Assembly (NCBI GenBank): GCA_020629055.1
Contig: JAHDEB010000010.1
Coordinates: forward strand, 1-61,453
Source: Chloroflexota bacterium
GTDB taxonomy: Bacteria; Chloroflexota; Anaerolineae; Promineifilales; Promineifilaceae
DNA length: 61,453 nucleotides
Reading direction: 5' to 3'
Under the pieces are notes generated by a model. It saw nothing but the letters and a program-made list of their open reading frames with translations. It made no database searches and was not told where the DNA came from. Each line of letters opens with the position of its first letter. Within the stretch, counting starts at the first letter, position 1. The position numbers and the translations under genes are program-made. Shown piece by piece: positions 35,485-48,200 of this stretch.

Positions 35485-36278
35485 AAAATCTTTGGTGGCA
35501 CGCTAACACGGCTCAACGGCCGTTCTAGCGGTTGCTCCTTAATATTTTGATGATAAGAGGGCGTGCTTCAAGCTTAGCCCGATTTTTAATTGAGGGGATA
35601 GTCCTTTTGTATAACGCGCAATTTGGGAATCGCGTTAAAATTATAGTGATCTTTGAAATTTCGTCTATTGGTTATACAGGATTCGCAAAAATCTTGGCCA
35701 GATATATATTTCGCGTAGTCAAATATCAGTGAAGTTAATATTATGATTTTTATTCCAAAATAAACAAAGTAGTAAAAATAAGCTAGAAGAGAAGAGCCGC
35801 GCCAAACGTTGCCAAAAAATCGATAACTTTTAATCGCCCTGAAAGGTAAAAAATAAGGTAGGTGGGCAAAAATTAAAGAAGTATGGAAAGCTAAAGTAGA
35901 GAATTGGGGCAAGATGGCATACTTTTTTTGAATATCCATCCTCTTCCCAATAAAACTGAAGGTTTACTTGAATAAGTTCGAAGAGCTTCAGTTCATTATG
36001 TAAACCAATCACCAAGAGCAAGTTTTGCCCCCAAAAAATATTTATTTACTTTAAATTATTTTCCCTTCACGAGTCATTAATGGGAAATTGCTCGTAGATA
36101 AGGCACATTCCTAGGATGGGTGATTGAACTCATCAAAAGGACACGGCGAATTGCTTTGGGTACCTTTGTAGACATTTGGGTGATTGATTCACTTGCAAAT
36201 ATTTCATAAACTCGGGCGAAGAGGATTTTCCCAACCCAATAAAACCTCTCCCCATCTTCAAAAAAGTAAGCAACTCAT
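35485..36278. other. AT-rich gene-free region upstream of the NRPS-PKS cluster
   Basis: About 790 bp, clearly richer in A+T than its neighbours. Short open frames on either strand have no codon pattern or ribosome site to support them. An 11-bp direct repeat TGGGTGATTGA occurs at 36117-36127 and 36177-36187, 60 bases apart, in front of the synthase gene. The promoter of the cluster must lie here, but I cannot fix it. Confidence 0.5.
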
Positions 36279-39200
36279 ATGGAAAACGAACAGAACAACT
36301 TGGAAAGACTGCCATTAATTCCTATGCAGCAGGGAATGCTCTTCCATTCAATTACCGCCCCTAAATTGGGCGTAGATGTTCAGCACATTTCAATGACTCT
36401 GAATGAAGAGCTTGACGTGGCTAATTTTCGTAATGCTTGGGAAGCGATAATTGAGCGTCACGAGATTTTAAGAGTTGCTTTTGAGTGGGGGGATGCGGAA
36501 GAGCCGTCTGCATATCTTCATCCTAAGGTAAATTTTCCGATTACAGAGGTTGACTGGAGTCAGTTACCAAAAGAAGAGAGCGAAGAGCAATATCAGTCAC
36601 TTCTAGAGATAGACCGTCTACAGGGATTTGACCTGAACAACCCACCATTAATGCGGATAACGATTATCCGATTAAGAGATTCAGTAACGAAGTGCTTGTG
36701 GTCTTTCCATCACATCATTTTAGATGGAAGGTCTTTTCCTAAGGTGCTGCAAGAAGTTTTCCAAGTCTATGATGCTGTAAGCGAGAAGAAAACAGTCACG
36801 TTGCCCGATACGTTTCCATTTACAGATTTTGTCAAAATTATTGATGATTATGATCACACTGTTTCAAGCCCCTATTGGCAAGGGATCTTATCGGGATTTG
36901 ATTCACCGACTCCGTTAGGACTTAGCCATAAAAGTTTTGCAGGCCCTGTTGCAAGTGCGACTCAAAATGAAAGCACATTTTTGTCCGAGCATGTGGCTCA
37001 AAACTTGAATATTTTTGCACGTGACGTCGGGGTAACCTTAAATACGTTAGTCCAAGGTGCATGGGGGCTTTTGCTGGCCCACTACACGGGCGAAAGAGAT
37101 ATCGTCTTTGGAAATACTCGATCCGGCAGGCATTTATATGAACCGGCTAGCGAGTCTGTAGGCCTTTTCATTAATACGGTGCCTGTGCGGGTGCAAATCA
37201 CGGCCGAACAAACGCTTGTTGATTACTTGCGTGAACTGAGGGCGCAGCACATCTCTGTCCGTGAGCATGAATCAACCCCTCTAAACCAAATTCAAAAATT
37301 AACCGATGTTGAAAAAGGACACGCGCTGTTCAACACCTTGGTCGTGTTTGAAAATTATGACCTCAACAACGCTTTGCGCCGAAACGGTGGCAAATGGTTA
37401 AAACGGAGTTTTATCTATCAAGGGCAAACGAGTTTCCCGTTAACTCTAATGGCGTATGCGGATAGCAAAATTATGTTCCGGCTGGAATATGATCCAAACG
37501 TATATGATAAAGAGACTGTTGAACGCATTCTAGAGCATTTGAAGACGATTTTGCAGCGTATGGCAGAGCGTCCGTATGTCCCAGCTATTTCTGTTCCCTA
37601 TTTGTCAGATGCTGAAACTGAATTCTTAGTCAACCAGCAAAACCAATCGATTTCGGCCGTAGGGTTAGAGCGTACAGCTTTTGAAGCGTTTGTTGAAACG
37701 GCCGACAGAAACCCGCGCAAAAAGGCATTGATCGTAGGCAAACGCAAGCTCAGCTATCGAGAGTTATCTGACCGAGTTTGCCAGATGGCTCGCTATTTGC
37801 GCAACTTGGGTGTTAAACCAAACGATCCTATCGGCATATGCCTTGACCGCTCTGCCGACATGGTTATTAGCATGCTGGCCGTTTTGGGATCTGGCGGAGC
37901 GTTTGTTCCATTAGATCCTAACTTCCCTAAAGAGCGCTTGGCCCACATGATCACTGATTCAGGGATGAAAATCCTTATTACTGAATCAGATGTCTTAAAT
38001 TCTCTACCTTTATATGAAGGCCGATTGGTAATACCAAGCCGTGACCGAGAAGAAATTTTCGGCAACCGGGTTACACCACCACCAACAGAAAGTCGCATCG
38101 ATGGTTTAGCCTACATGCTCTATACATCTGGATCTACCGGTAAGCCAAAAGGGGTTGAAGTGCCACATCGAGCACTTATTAACTTTTTGACAACGATGCG
38201 AAATAAACCGGGCATTTCACAAGATGATGTTTTGACCGCGATTACGACGATTAGTTTTGACATCTCGCTTTTGGAGTTGTTTTTGCCGCTGGTTGTCGGT
38301 GCTACGGTTAATTTAGCTGAAAGTGAAATTGTTAATGACGGTCAAGCATTAAGCAAGTTGATGAAAGAGAGCAAAACGACCGTCATGCAGGCTACCCCAT
38401 CTACATGGCGCTTGCTCATCGACTCCGGCTGGAAGGGGAAGAAGGGATTAAAGATTTTATGTGGTGGTGAGCGACTTTCTAACGAGTTAGCGGCCGAACT
38501 ACTCCCTCTTGGAGCCGAGCTCTGGAACATGTACGGGCCGACTGAAACGACGATTTGGTCCCTGATTGCGAAAATAACCCACGAAATGGTTGAAACCCAA
38601 AATCCATTGCCTGTCGGCCGGCCGGTCGGCAACACATTGGCTTATATTTTGGATGAAGAGTTAAACCTTTTACCGCTTGGTGCGACGGGAGAGCTTTGCA
38701 TCGGTGGGCAAGGTGTGGCGTTGGGCTATCGCAATCGGCCGGATTTATCAAACGAAAAATTTGTTATCAACCCATTTGCAGGCGGACAGCTGTACCGCAC
38801 GGGTGATATCGCAACAATTTTACCAAATGGTCAATTTGCCTGCTTCGGCCGCAAAGATCATCAGCTAAAAGTTCGTGGATTCCGCATCGAGCCAGGCGAA
38901 GTCGAGAGTGCGTTAACCTCTCATGCGTCAGTGCAGCAATCTCTTGTTTCTAGCCGTCAACTGCCGAATGGTGATGTTCAGCTCATCGCATATGTGGTGC
39001 TTGAGAAAGATTCTGTCCTAACCGTTTCAGAACTGCGGAAATATGCGAGTACCCATTTAGTCGATTACATGGTCCCTACCGCCTGGCTCTTTTTAGACCA
39101 ATTCCCGCTTACAGATAATGGAAAAGTTAATCGAGCCTTGTTGCCAGAGCCAGACGGCCAACGCCCAGAGCTTGAGAACCCATTTGTAGCGCCAAAATCA

Positions 39201-42200
39201 GATACAGAAAAGAAAATCGCATCGACATGGCAAAGTGTATTAAACATCGACAAAACCGGTGTTCATGACAATTTCTTTGACCTCGGTGGAGATTCAATCC
39301 TAGTTGTACGGACGCTTGCCCAATTGAAAAACACATTTGGTGTCAATCTTGGCGTTTCTGATCTCTATTCAAACAGGACCATACGCCTCCTGTCACAACA
39401 AATTGAGGAACTGCTGCAAGAAGCCAGTGATACACAAGAGGCACCACCTGAAACGGATGAAGCTGAAGAAATAGTAGATGTGGCAGAAAAGGTGGAGGTA
39501 GATGAAGCTTTGCCTGAGGCTGATGAGCCAGCTGAAATTGAGGAAGTTGAAGCAAAGGCAAAAGAAGATGACGGCTTTGAAATCATCATGATGAGTGAGG
39601 AAGAGCCGGCCCCTGCTGCAGTCGAGCCGGTTCAAGCCATAATTGATGGCCCAAAACCAGAAAAAGCCAATCAGTATACAGAAGAACCGATTCAAATATT
39701 TGAGCCAAAGAAAGAAGAAACTGATTTAGGCGAGTTATTTGCCTTGGATTTGTCTGATTCTGTAGACGCACATCCGATTGAACCAATTCGATCAGAAGAA
39801 GACATGGGGAACTCTTTTAGTATCGACTTTGACGCACCATCACGTGAGGCGGAAACAGAAAAAGTCGAGTCAGAATCTGGTCTAACAGAGGCTGATTTTG
39901 ACCCTGTCGAGCTTGTAGCCGATCAAACCACACCCCCCTCACTAACTGAGGAAGATTTCGAAAACAATTTAACTGAAATGACCGAGACCGATAAAGAACT
40001 TCTTGATCTTGAAGAAGAGGCAATGCTAGAAAACAGTGAGTTAGTTGACCCTGTCGCTAGCGCAGATGAGGATATTGAATCAGGGACTGATCCTGTTGCT
40101 GACCTAGCTGAAGAAACAGATGAGATACAACTTGCGGATGAAGAGCCAGTAGTAAGTGAAATCATAGATCCATTTGATGAGCTAGAAGCCATTACATCTG
40201 CAGATATTTCAGATGCTGGCGCCGATGATCAACAGGAACCTGTTGTTTTAAAATCAAATGAACCGGCGACAGAAGATGAAGCGGTTGAAGATTCTGGTTC
40301 AGATGACCAATTAGAAGAGGTCGCAATCAATGCTGAAGAAGACGAGGTTGAAGCACAAGTATCTATGTCGGCCGAAACTGTAGAATCGGTTGAATTTGAT
40401 ATCGATGCCGAACTCGCAGCCTTCGATGAAATGGAATCAATGATGAAGGCTAAAGATCAAGTGGCTGAAGAAGATTCAGCAGTTGAGGGTGACGATGAAG
40501 CGGATACCACAGAAATTGATTTAACTGAAGAGGTCGCAGAGATCGCACCTGAAACCGAAGCAGCTGATGCAATTCAAGAAGATTCTGAAGGTGAAGAGGT
40601 TTCTTTAGAGCCAGATCAACAGCCTGAATTAGACGTAGAAGTAGAAAACGATGAGCCTGAGCAAGTCGATCAAAGTTCAGAAGAAACTGAGCTTGTAGAC
40701 TCAACTGATCTAGTCGATATTGCTCCCATTGAAGTCGAAATCGAAGCGGAGCCTCAAGAAATTATGGGTGTTGTATCGGCCCCAGTAGTAACTGACAGCC
40801 TTGAAATCCCCAGCCTGCTTGACCCTGAACTAGATCAATTGATTGAGCTAGAAGATAACGAGCCAAAAGAAGTTGAAACCGACGATATCGCAATTATCGG
40901 TATGGCCGGCCGCTTTCCAGGTGCAAACAATCTTGATGAGTTCTGGAACAATTTGGCCAACGGTGTTGAAGGGTTGCGCCATCTGACCGAAGAAGAGCTG
41001 CGTGATGTAGAAATCCATTACGAAGAGTACAAAAAGGACTCAACCTATGTGCCTGCAACCGGCTTGCTAGACGGTGTAGACATGTTTGATGCAGCATTTT
41101 TCGGAATTAAACCGGTAGAAGCTCGCACCTTAGATCCGCAACAAAGATTATGGTTTGAAACTTCTTGGGAAACTTTAGAAAACGCAGGGTACGACCCCGG
41201 CCGCTTTGATGGCAAGATCGGTGTGTTTGCTGGCAGCTTTATGAACAGCTATGTTTTCTATAACTTGTTGCCAGATCGTGAAACAATTGAAGATTTTGTC
41301 CGCTTGCAGGCTCCAGAAGCTTTCATGCACATGATCAATAACGAGCGGGATTATATGCCGACTCGGACAGCATATCTGTTTGATCTAAAAGGACCGGCCA
41401 TCAATGTGCAAACAGCATGTTCCACGTCCCTAGTTTCAATTAGCTTAGCATGCCGCAGTATCTTGGCTGGTGAGTCAGACATGGCTTTAGCAGGTGGTGT
41501 TGCTGTCTTCTTGCCCCAAGAGCGTGGATACTTCTATCAGGAAGGGGGGATGCGCTCGGCCGATGGACACTGTCGTCCTTTTGATAATCAAGCATCGGGG
41601 ACCGTGTTTGCAAGTGGGCTTGGCTGTATTTTGCTCAAGAAACTTGATCAAGCGGTTGCAGACGGAGATAACGTTTTAGCGGTAATTAAAGGAACCGCAC
41701 TAAACAATGATGGAACCTACAAAGCGAGCTACACCGCTCCTAGTATCGCCGGGCAAGCTGAAGTCATTGAACAAGCGATGATAAATGCTGATGTTAACCC
41801 AGATACGATTAGCTACATCGAAGCACATGGTACGGCGACACCACTAGGCGACCCGATTGAAATTGCAGGATTGCATCGGGCTTATGCGGGCCGTACCGAC
41901 TATGACAATAAGATCGCTTTGGGTGCGGTTAAGAGCAACATCGGCCATTTAGATGCTGCTGCCGGTATCGCTGGGGTCATCAAAACCGTTTTAGCATTGC
42001 AAAACGAGTTAATTCCTCCCACACTGCACTACGATAAGCCGAATTCTGAAATTGATTTTGAAACAAGCCCTTTCTATGTAGCAAACAAGCCGACCGAATG
42101 GCCAAAAAATCTTGAAGCCCCACGTCGGGCCGGTATCAGCTCATTTGGAGTTGGTGGGACAAACGCCCATGCGATTCTTGAAGAAGCTCCGGCGTTGTTA

Positions 42201-45200
42201 GAAACGACCCCATCTCGCTTTACCCAGCTTTTGGTACTTTCTGCGAGAACGGCCGAAGCACTAGCGGCCCAATCTGAAAACTTGGCCACTTGGCTGGAAA
42301 ATAACCCTGAAGCTGATATCGCTGACGTGGCATACACATTGACCTTCGGCCGTACTCAGCTGGCCCATCGCCGGATTTTGTCGGTAAACAGCGTTCAAGA
42401 CGCGATTGAAAAACTGCGCAGTCCACGCGCGGGCGCTTCAGCCGAACTACGCTCTGCTGAGCCAGAAATCGTCTTCATGTTCCCTGGCCAGGGCGCGCAA
42501 TTTGTAGGAATGGGGCGCGAGCTGTATGACACAGAACCAGTTTTTGAAGATGCGATTGATCATTGTGCCGAAATCTTAAGCGAATACCTCGATCTTGATA
42601 TTCGGGATATTTTGTATCCTTTAGATGCAGACGATGAAAGCGCGGCCGATCAGTTGAAGCAAACAGGGCTTGCCCAACCCGCCATTTTCATGGTTTCGTA
42701 TGCTCAAGCGCTTTTGTGGCAAAGTTGGGGGATTACGCCTGACTTAATGGTGGGGCATAGTGTTGGGGAATATGTCGCAGCAACCATCGCTGGTGCATTT
42801 ACTTTACAAGACGCACTAAAAATTATCGCCGGCCGGGCAAAAATGATGCAAGATCTGCCAAGCGGCAGCATGTGCGCTGTCCGCATGAGCGAATCGGAAC
42901 TTAACCCTTTGCTTGAGCAAATTGAAGGGGCGTCGATCGCGGCCATTAATGCGCCGGCAGTCACCATTGTTTCTGGGCCAGATGAATCGATTTCCGCATT
43001 AAAAGGGCTGTTGGAAGCAGCTGCACATGAAACAATCGAACTGCATACGTCACATGCGTTCCATTCAGCCATGATGGATCCGATCTTAGAACCTTTTGAA
43101 GCGCTGGTTGAAACGGCCGAGATCAATGAGCCATTTATTCCTTTAATCTCTACGCTAACGGGTGAAGAGCTCATCGGAAATGAAATTACGACCGGTAAAT
43201 ATTGGGCCAACCAATTGCGTGGTGCGGTCCGCTTTAGTGCCGCAGCTCAGCTTTTACTAGAAGAGCCAAACCGTATATTTTTAGAAGTTGGCCCGGGTAC
43301 AAACTTGTCTACCGCAGTGCGCCAGCATATTAGCAACGATAATGATGGTCCATTCTTTATCATGGACTCTCTCGGACATGCAAGCAAGCAAGTGCCAGCC
43401 CTCGAAGCAACCCTTGAAGGGCTGGGTAAATTGTGGATGTCTGGTGCAGAGCCAGATTTCGACCAATATTTTTCCGGCGAAAAACGCCGACGACTACCTT
43501 TGCCAACATACCCATTTGAACGCAAACGGTATTGGATTGACCCACCTGCACCAATGCAGAAATCGGCCGGCCAGACTGCCATGAGCAACCCCTCGCCGTC
43601 CACGACATCATTGCCATCATCGGTGATGATGAACAATCAAGCAACAACTCCAGATTCGAACGGGTACCACCCGGTAGATGATGGGGTATCAGAGCAGTTA
43701 ATCTCTATAACTGAATCGTCATCGAAGGAACCGATTATGGGACGAAACGAAAATATCACAAAGGCTCTTGTAGAGCTTTTGAATGACCTGTCCGGAATTG
43801 AGGTGCAGCCATCTGAATATGATGCATCCTTCCCGGAACTTGGTTTTGACAGCCTTACGCTTACCCAGGTGAGCTCAGCTTTACGGAAACAGATGGGAGT
43901 CAATATCCGTTTCCGTAAATTGCTTGAAGATGTCGCAACCATTAATGATTTAAGTGCTTATTGTGCCGATGCTTTGCCAGAAGATGCTTATGCAGCTCAG
44001 GAAGCACCACCAGTTAGCACACCTCCCGCGGGGGCAATGCCAGCTGCGATGCCCGCTATGCCAAACTTCCAAATGCCAGATCCGGCAACGTTGATGGATA
44101 ACCCGATGGCTATGCAAATGATGCAGATGCAACAGATGATGCAGATGATGCAAATGCAGATGCAAATGTTCAATCAAGGGCAAAACCCAGCGGCAACTGC
44201 GGCCGCGGTTGGTCAAACGGCTGAGCGAATCGTTGAAGTTGCGCGCAAATGGCCCAAAGCTCCAGAGAAAAAAGAAGGGGACTCCGTAAATAAAGTAACT
44301 TTTGGTCCTTATAAACCGATTAAAAAGGGTCAAAAAGGAAAACTAACCGAACCGCAACAAGCTTGGCTTGATGAGTTTGTCACCCGATTGCAGGCGAAAA
44401 CTCCTACGTCTAAAAAGTTGGCTCAAGAGAACCGCAGCGTTCAGGCTGACCCTCGAACTGTCGCCGGTTTCCGTCAAACTTGGAAAGAGATCGTTTATCA
44501 GATCGCTACAGAGCGTTCAAAAGGGTCACGCGTATGGGACGTAGATGGAAACGAATATGTCGATATCACGATGGGATTTGGCGTTGGTTTCTTAGGCCAT
44601 TCACCCGATTTTGTAACAGATGCTGTTCGTGAACAGCTGGACAAAGGTATTGAAATCGGGCCTCAGCAAGCTTTGGCAGGTGAAGTTGCCCGTATGGTGC
44701 GCCAAATTACCGGCATGGAGCGGGTTTCGTTCTGTAATACCGGGTCCGAAGCGATCATGGCTGCGATGCGTATGTCACGAACCATCACCGGCCGTGACAA
44801 AATCGTCTACTTCTCTGGGGATTACCATGGGGTATTCGATGAAGTCCTTGCGCGTCCGCAGGTCATGCGGGGCGACCTAATGACAGTTCCGGCTGCACCA
44901 GGTATCCCTGATGATTCAGTCGCTAATGCGATAATCTTGGATTACGGTACAGAAGCATCTTTGCAGTTCATTCGTGAGCATCAAGATGAGATTGCGGCCG
45001 TTATCATTGAAACTGTTCAAAGTCGCCATCCTGAAAACCGTCCGCAAGACTTCGTGAGAGAGTTGCGGAAAATTACGGCCGAAGCAGGCACAGCTCTTGT
45101 TTTCGATGAAGTAATCACCGGTTTCCGTGTAAACCAAGGTGGTATGCAAAAAATATATGACGTTCAGCCCGATATTTCCTGCTATGGAAAGATTATCGGT

Positions 45201-48200
45201 GGTGGAATTCCTATCGGCGTCGTTGCTGGAACCAGCACGTATATGGATGCCATTGATGGTGGATTCTGGCAGTATGGTGATGAATCGATCCCAGAAGTTG
45301 ATCTAACTTTCTTTGCCGGTACGTTTGTGCGTCATCCATTGGCGCTTGCGGCCGCCAAAGCGGTTTGTACATTCTTGCTAGAAAAAGGAAATGACCTGCA
45401 AGAGTGGATGAACAATCGGACAACAAAATTCGCAGAAGATATGAACATTTTCTTCGAAGAACAAGGCGTCCCGATCAAGATCAACCACTACAGCTCTTGG
45501 TTCCGTGTAGAGGTTCCAGTTGAATATCCATATCCGGACTTAATTTTCTATAGCCTTCTCGAAAAAGGCGTTTATGTCTTTACGTTTGCCCAAAACTGCT
45601 TCTTCTCAATCGCGCACACCGATGAGGATATTGAGTTTGTTAAGCAAGCATTTAAAGACACTGTTGTCGATTTGCAAAAGGGTGGCTTCCTTCCAACAGG
45701 AGGAAATAGCCAAATCCCTTTTCCACTGACTGAGGCCCAAAAAGAAATTTGGCTGGCCTCACAACTTGGGGATCGCGCTGCGACCTCATATAACGAGGGG
45801 TTTAGCATCCAGCTGACCGGTGATTTGGATTCGGAAGCTTTAATTAAAGCGATTGGCCAAGTCATCCGGAGGCATGATGCGCTTCACGCTCGTTTTGATG
45901 AAAGTGGAGAATTTCAACAGGTTAGTTCAAGTAAAGCGGTTGAGGTCCCTTTAATTGATATTTCTGACCTCACACCCAGCGATGGGAAAATCAACCTTGC
46001 GACCCACATAGACACCTTAATGGCTCATCCTTTTGACTTAGCAAATGGGCCATTGGTTAAACCTTCTGTCGTTAAGATGGGAGAGCAAGAGCATTTATTG
46101 ATTTGGGTTGCGAATCATATTGTTTATGATGGCTGGTCGGCCGTTGTTGTAATTAGCGAGATTCGCGAACTTTACAACGCAGCGGTTCGGAATCAGACAG
46201 TTCAATTAGAAGCAGCTGATACGTTTAGTGATTATGTAGATTGGGAGGCTGAGGTTACCTCTGATGGTGAAGGCGAAGCGATTCTGAGTTACTGGACAGA
46301 TCGCTTTGCACAACTGCCGTCAGTCCTAGATCTACCTGCCGATTTCCCACGTCCAAAGACGCGCTCCTTCGGGGCATCATCTGTCCACTACCAGTTCCAA
46401 GGTGATTTGGTTGAAGGGGTGCGGAACTTGGCGAAGGCACACCGAACAAGCACTTTCGTCATTATGCTGGCGGCCTTTAAGTCGATGCTCCATCGCCTTT
46501 CAGGAAGCGAGGATTTGGTTGTTGGCATCCATACGGCCGGGCAAGCTCAAGCCGGTTTGGACAATTTAGTTGGGCACGCGGTAAATATTCTTCCCATCCG
46601 CTCTACACCTTCCTCAGAACTATCGTTTTCTGATTTTGTATCCCAAGTTAAAGATAGCTTTTTAGACGGTCAAGATAACCAACCGTTTACATTTGGCCAG
46701 TTGCTGCAAACACTGAACGTGCCACGAGACGCTTCTAGATCCCCTCTAGTTGAAGTTGTTTTCAATTTGGATCGCAAGGTGCCTGAAGATGATTTTGAAG
46801 GGCTTCAGCAGGTTATTCGAGAAATCCCAAAACAGTCATCGAATTGGGACATGTTCCTAAACTTATACGATGAAGACAACACGCTAAAGGCGGATTGCGA
46901 TTACAACGTTGATCTATTTAAACGTGAGACGATTTCAGGCTGGTTAGACAGCTTCTCGCTCATGCTGCACAGCATTGTTCAAGATGCAGATGTTTCGATC
47001 GGGCAGCTTGATTTCTATAAAGACACAGGCTTAGACGATACTCTCATCGCATGGAACCAAACGAAAAAATTATATCCGGCAGACCTTACTTTGCCCGATA
47101 TTTTCTCGCGGCAAGCGGGGCAAGCGCCGTTCAAGCCAGCGATTATAGACCAAGATAAAACTTTCACTTATCGTGATGTTGATCAGCGAGTCGCACTGCT
47201 GGCTCGTTATTTCCAATCGGTAGGGGTAGAGAAGGGCTCATTGATCGGCCTCTGCTTGGAGCGTTCTATCGATATGGTTGTGGCCGCAATGGCTATTATG
47301 CGTTCTGGTGCAGCTTATGTTCCACTAGACCCTGATTACCCAGCTGATCGCATTCAGTACATGATCGAGGATTCAGGTATGCCGATAGTGGTGACACAAT
47401 CTTCGTTTACCGCTCAATTACCTGAATCTGTTCAAACGATCGTATTGGACAAGGCAGAAGCATTGCTGAGCGAAGAATCTAATGCGCCAATCAGCAATCA
47501 AGCCGAGCCAGATGGTGTTGCGTATATGATTTACACCTCGGGATCATCAGGATTGCCAAAAGGGGTCAAGATTCCACATCGTGCTTTGACTAACTTCCTG
47601 TATGCGATGCAATCCCGGCCGGGGATCAAAGCGGATGACATCATGCTTAGCGTAACGACGCTGTCATTTGATATCGCGGGACTAGAAATCTACTTGCCAT
47701 TGACAGTAGGGGCTAGATTAGCGATCGCAAGGCCTGAAGACTCGACCGATGGTGAGCGTTTGGCCAATTTACTTGAAAGCATGGATGCGACTATGATCCA
47801 AGCAACCCCAGCAACATGGAAACTGCTGATCGATTCAGGCTGGGATGGCAAAGCCGGGTTAAAAATATTATGCGGTGGCGAATCCCTGTCGCGCAGTTTG
47901 GCCAATGGTTTGTTAGAGCGTTCGGCCGAACTTTGGAACATGTATGGTCCAACCGAAACAACAATCTGGTCAACCGTTGCCCGTGTCGTGCCGGGCAACG
48001 GGCCGGTTTCAATCGGCCGGCCGATTGCGAATACGCAAGTTTATATTTTAAACAAGCTCATGCGGCCTGTGCCTATTGGCGTTGAAGGGGAGCTGTTTAT
48101 CGGTGGGGATGGATTAGCATTAGGCTATCATAACCGGCCGGAACTAACGGCTGAGCGTTTTGTCGATAACCCATTTGGGGAAGGTAAGCTTTACCAAACA

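Noticed and set aside
35586-35939. 117-codon open frame on the minus strand in the AT-rich region before the cluster
   Set aside because: Composition follows the local AT bias, there is no ribosome site or recognisable motif, and overlapping frames exist on both strands.
42704-43210. 168-codon frame antisense to the AT domain of the megasynthase
   Set aside because: The AT motifs on the plus strand are intact and the antisense text has no family pattern.
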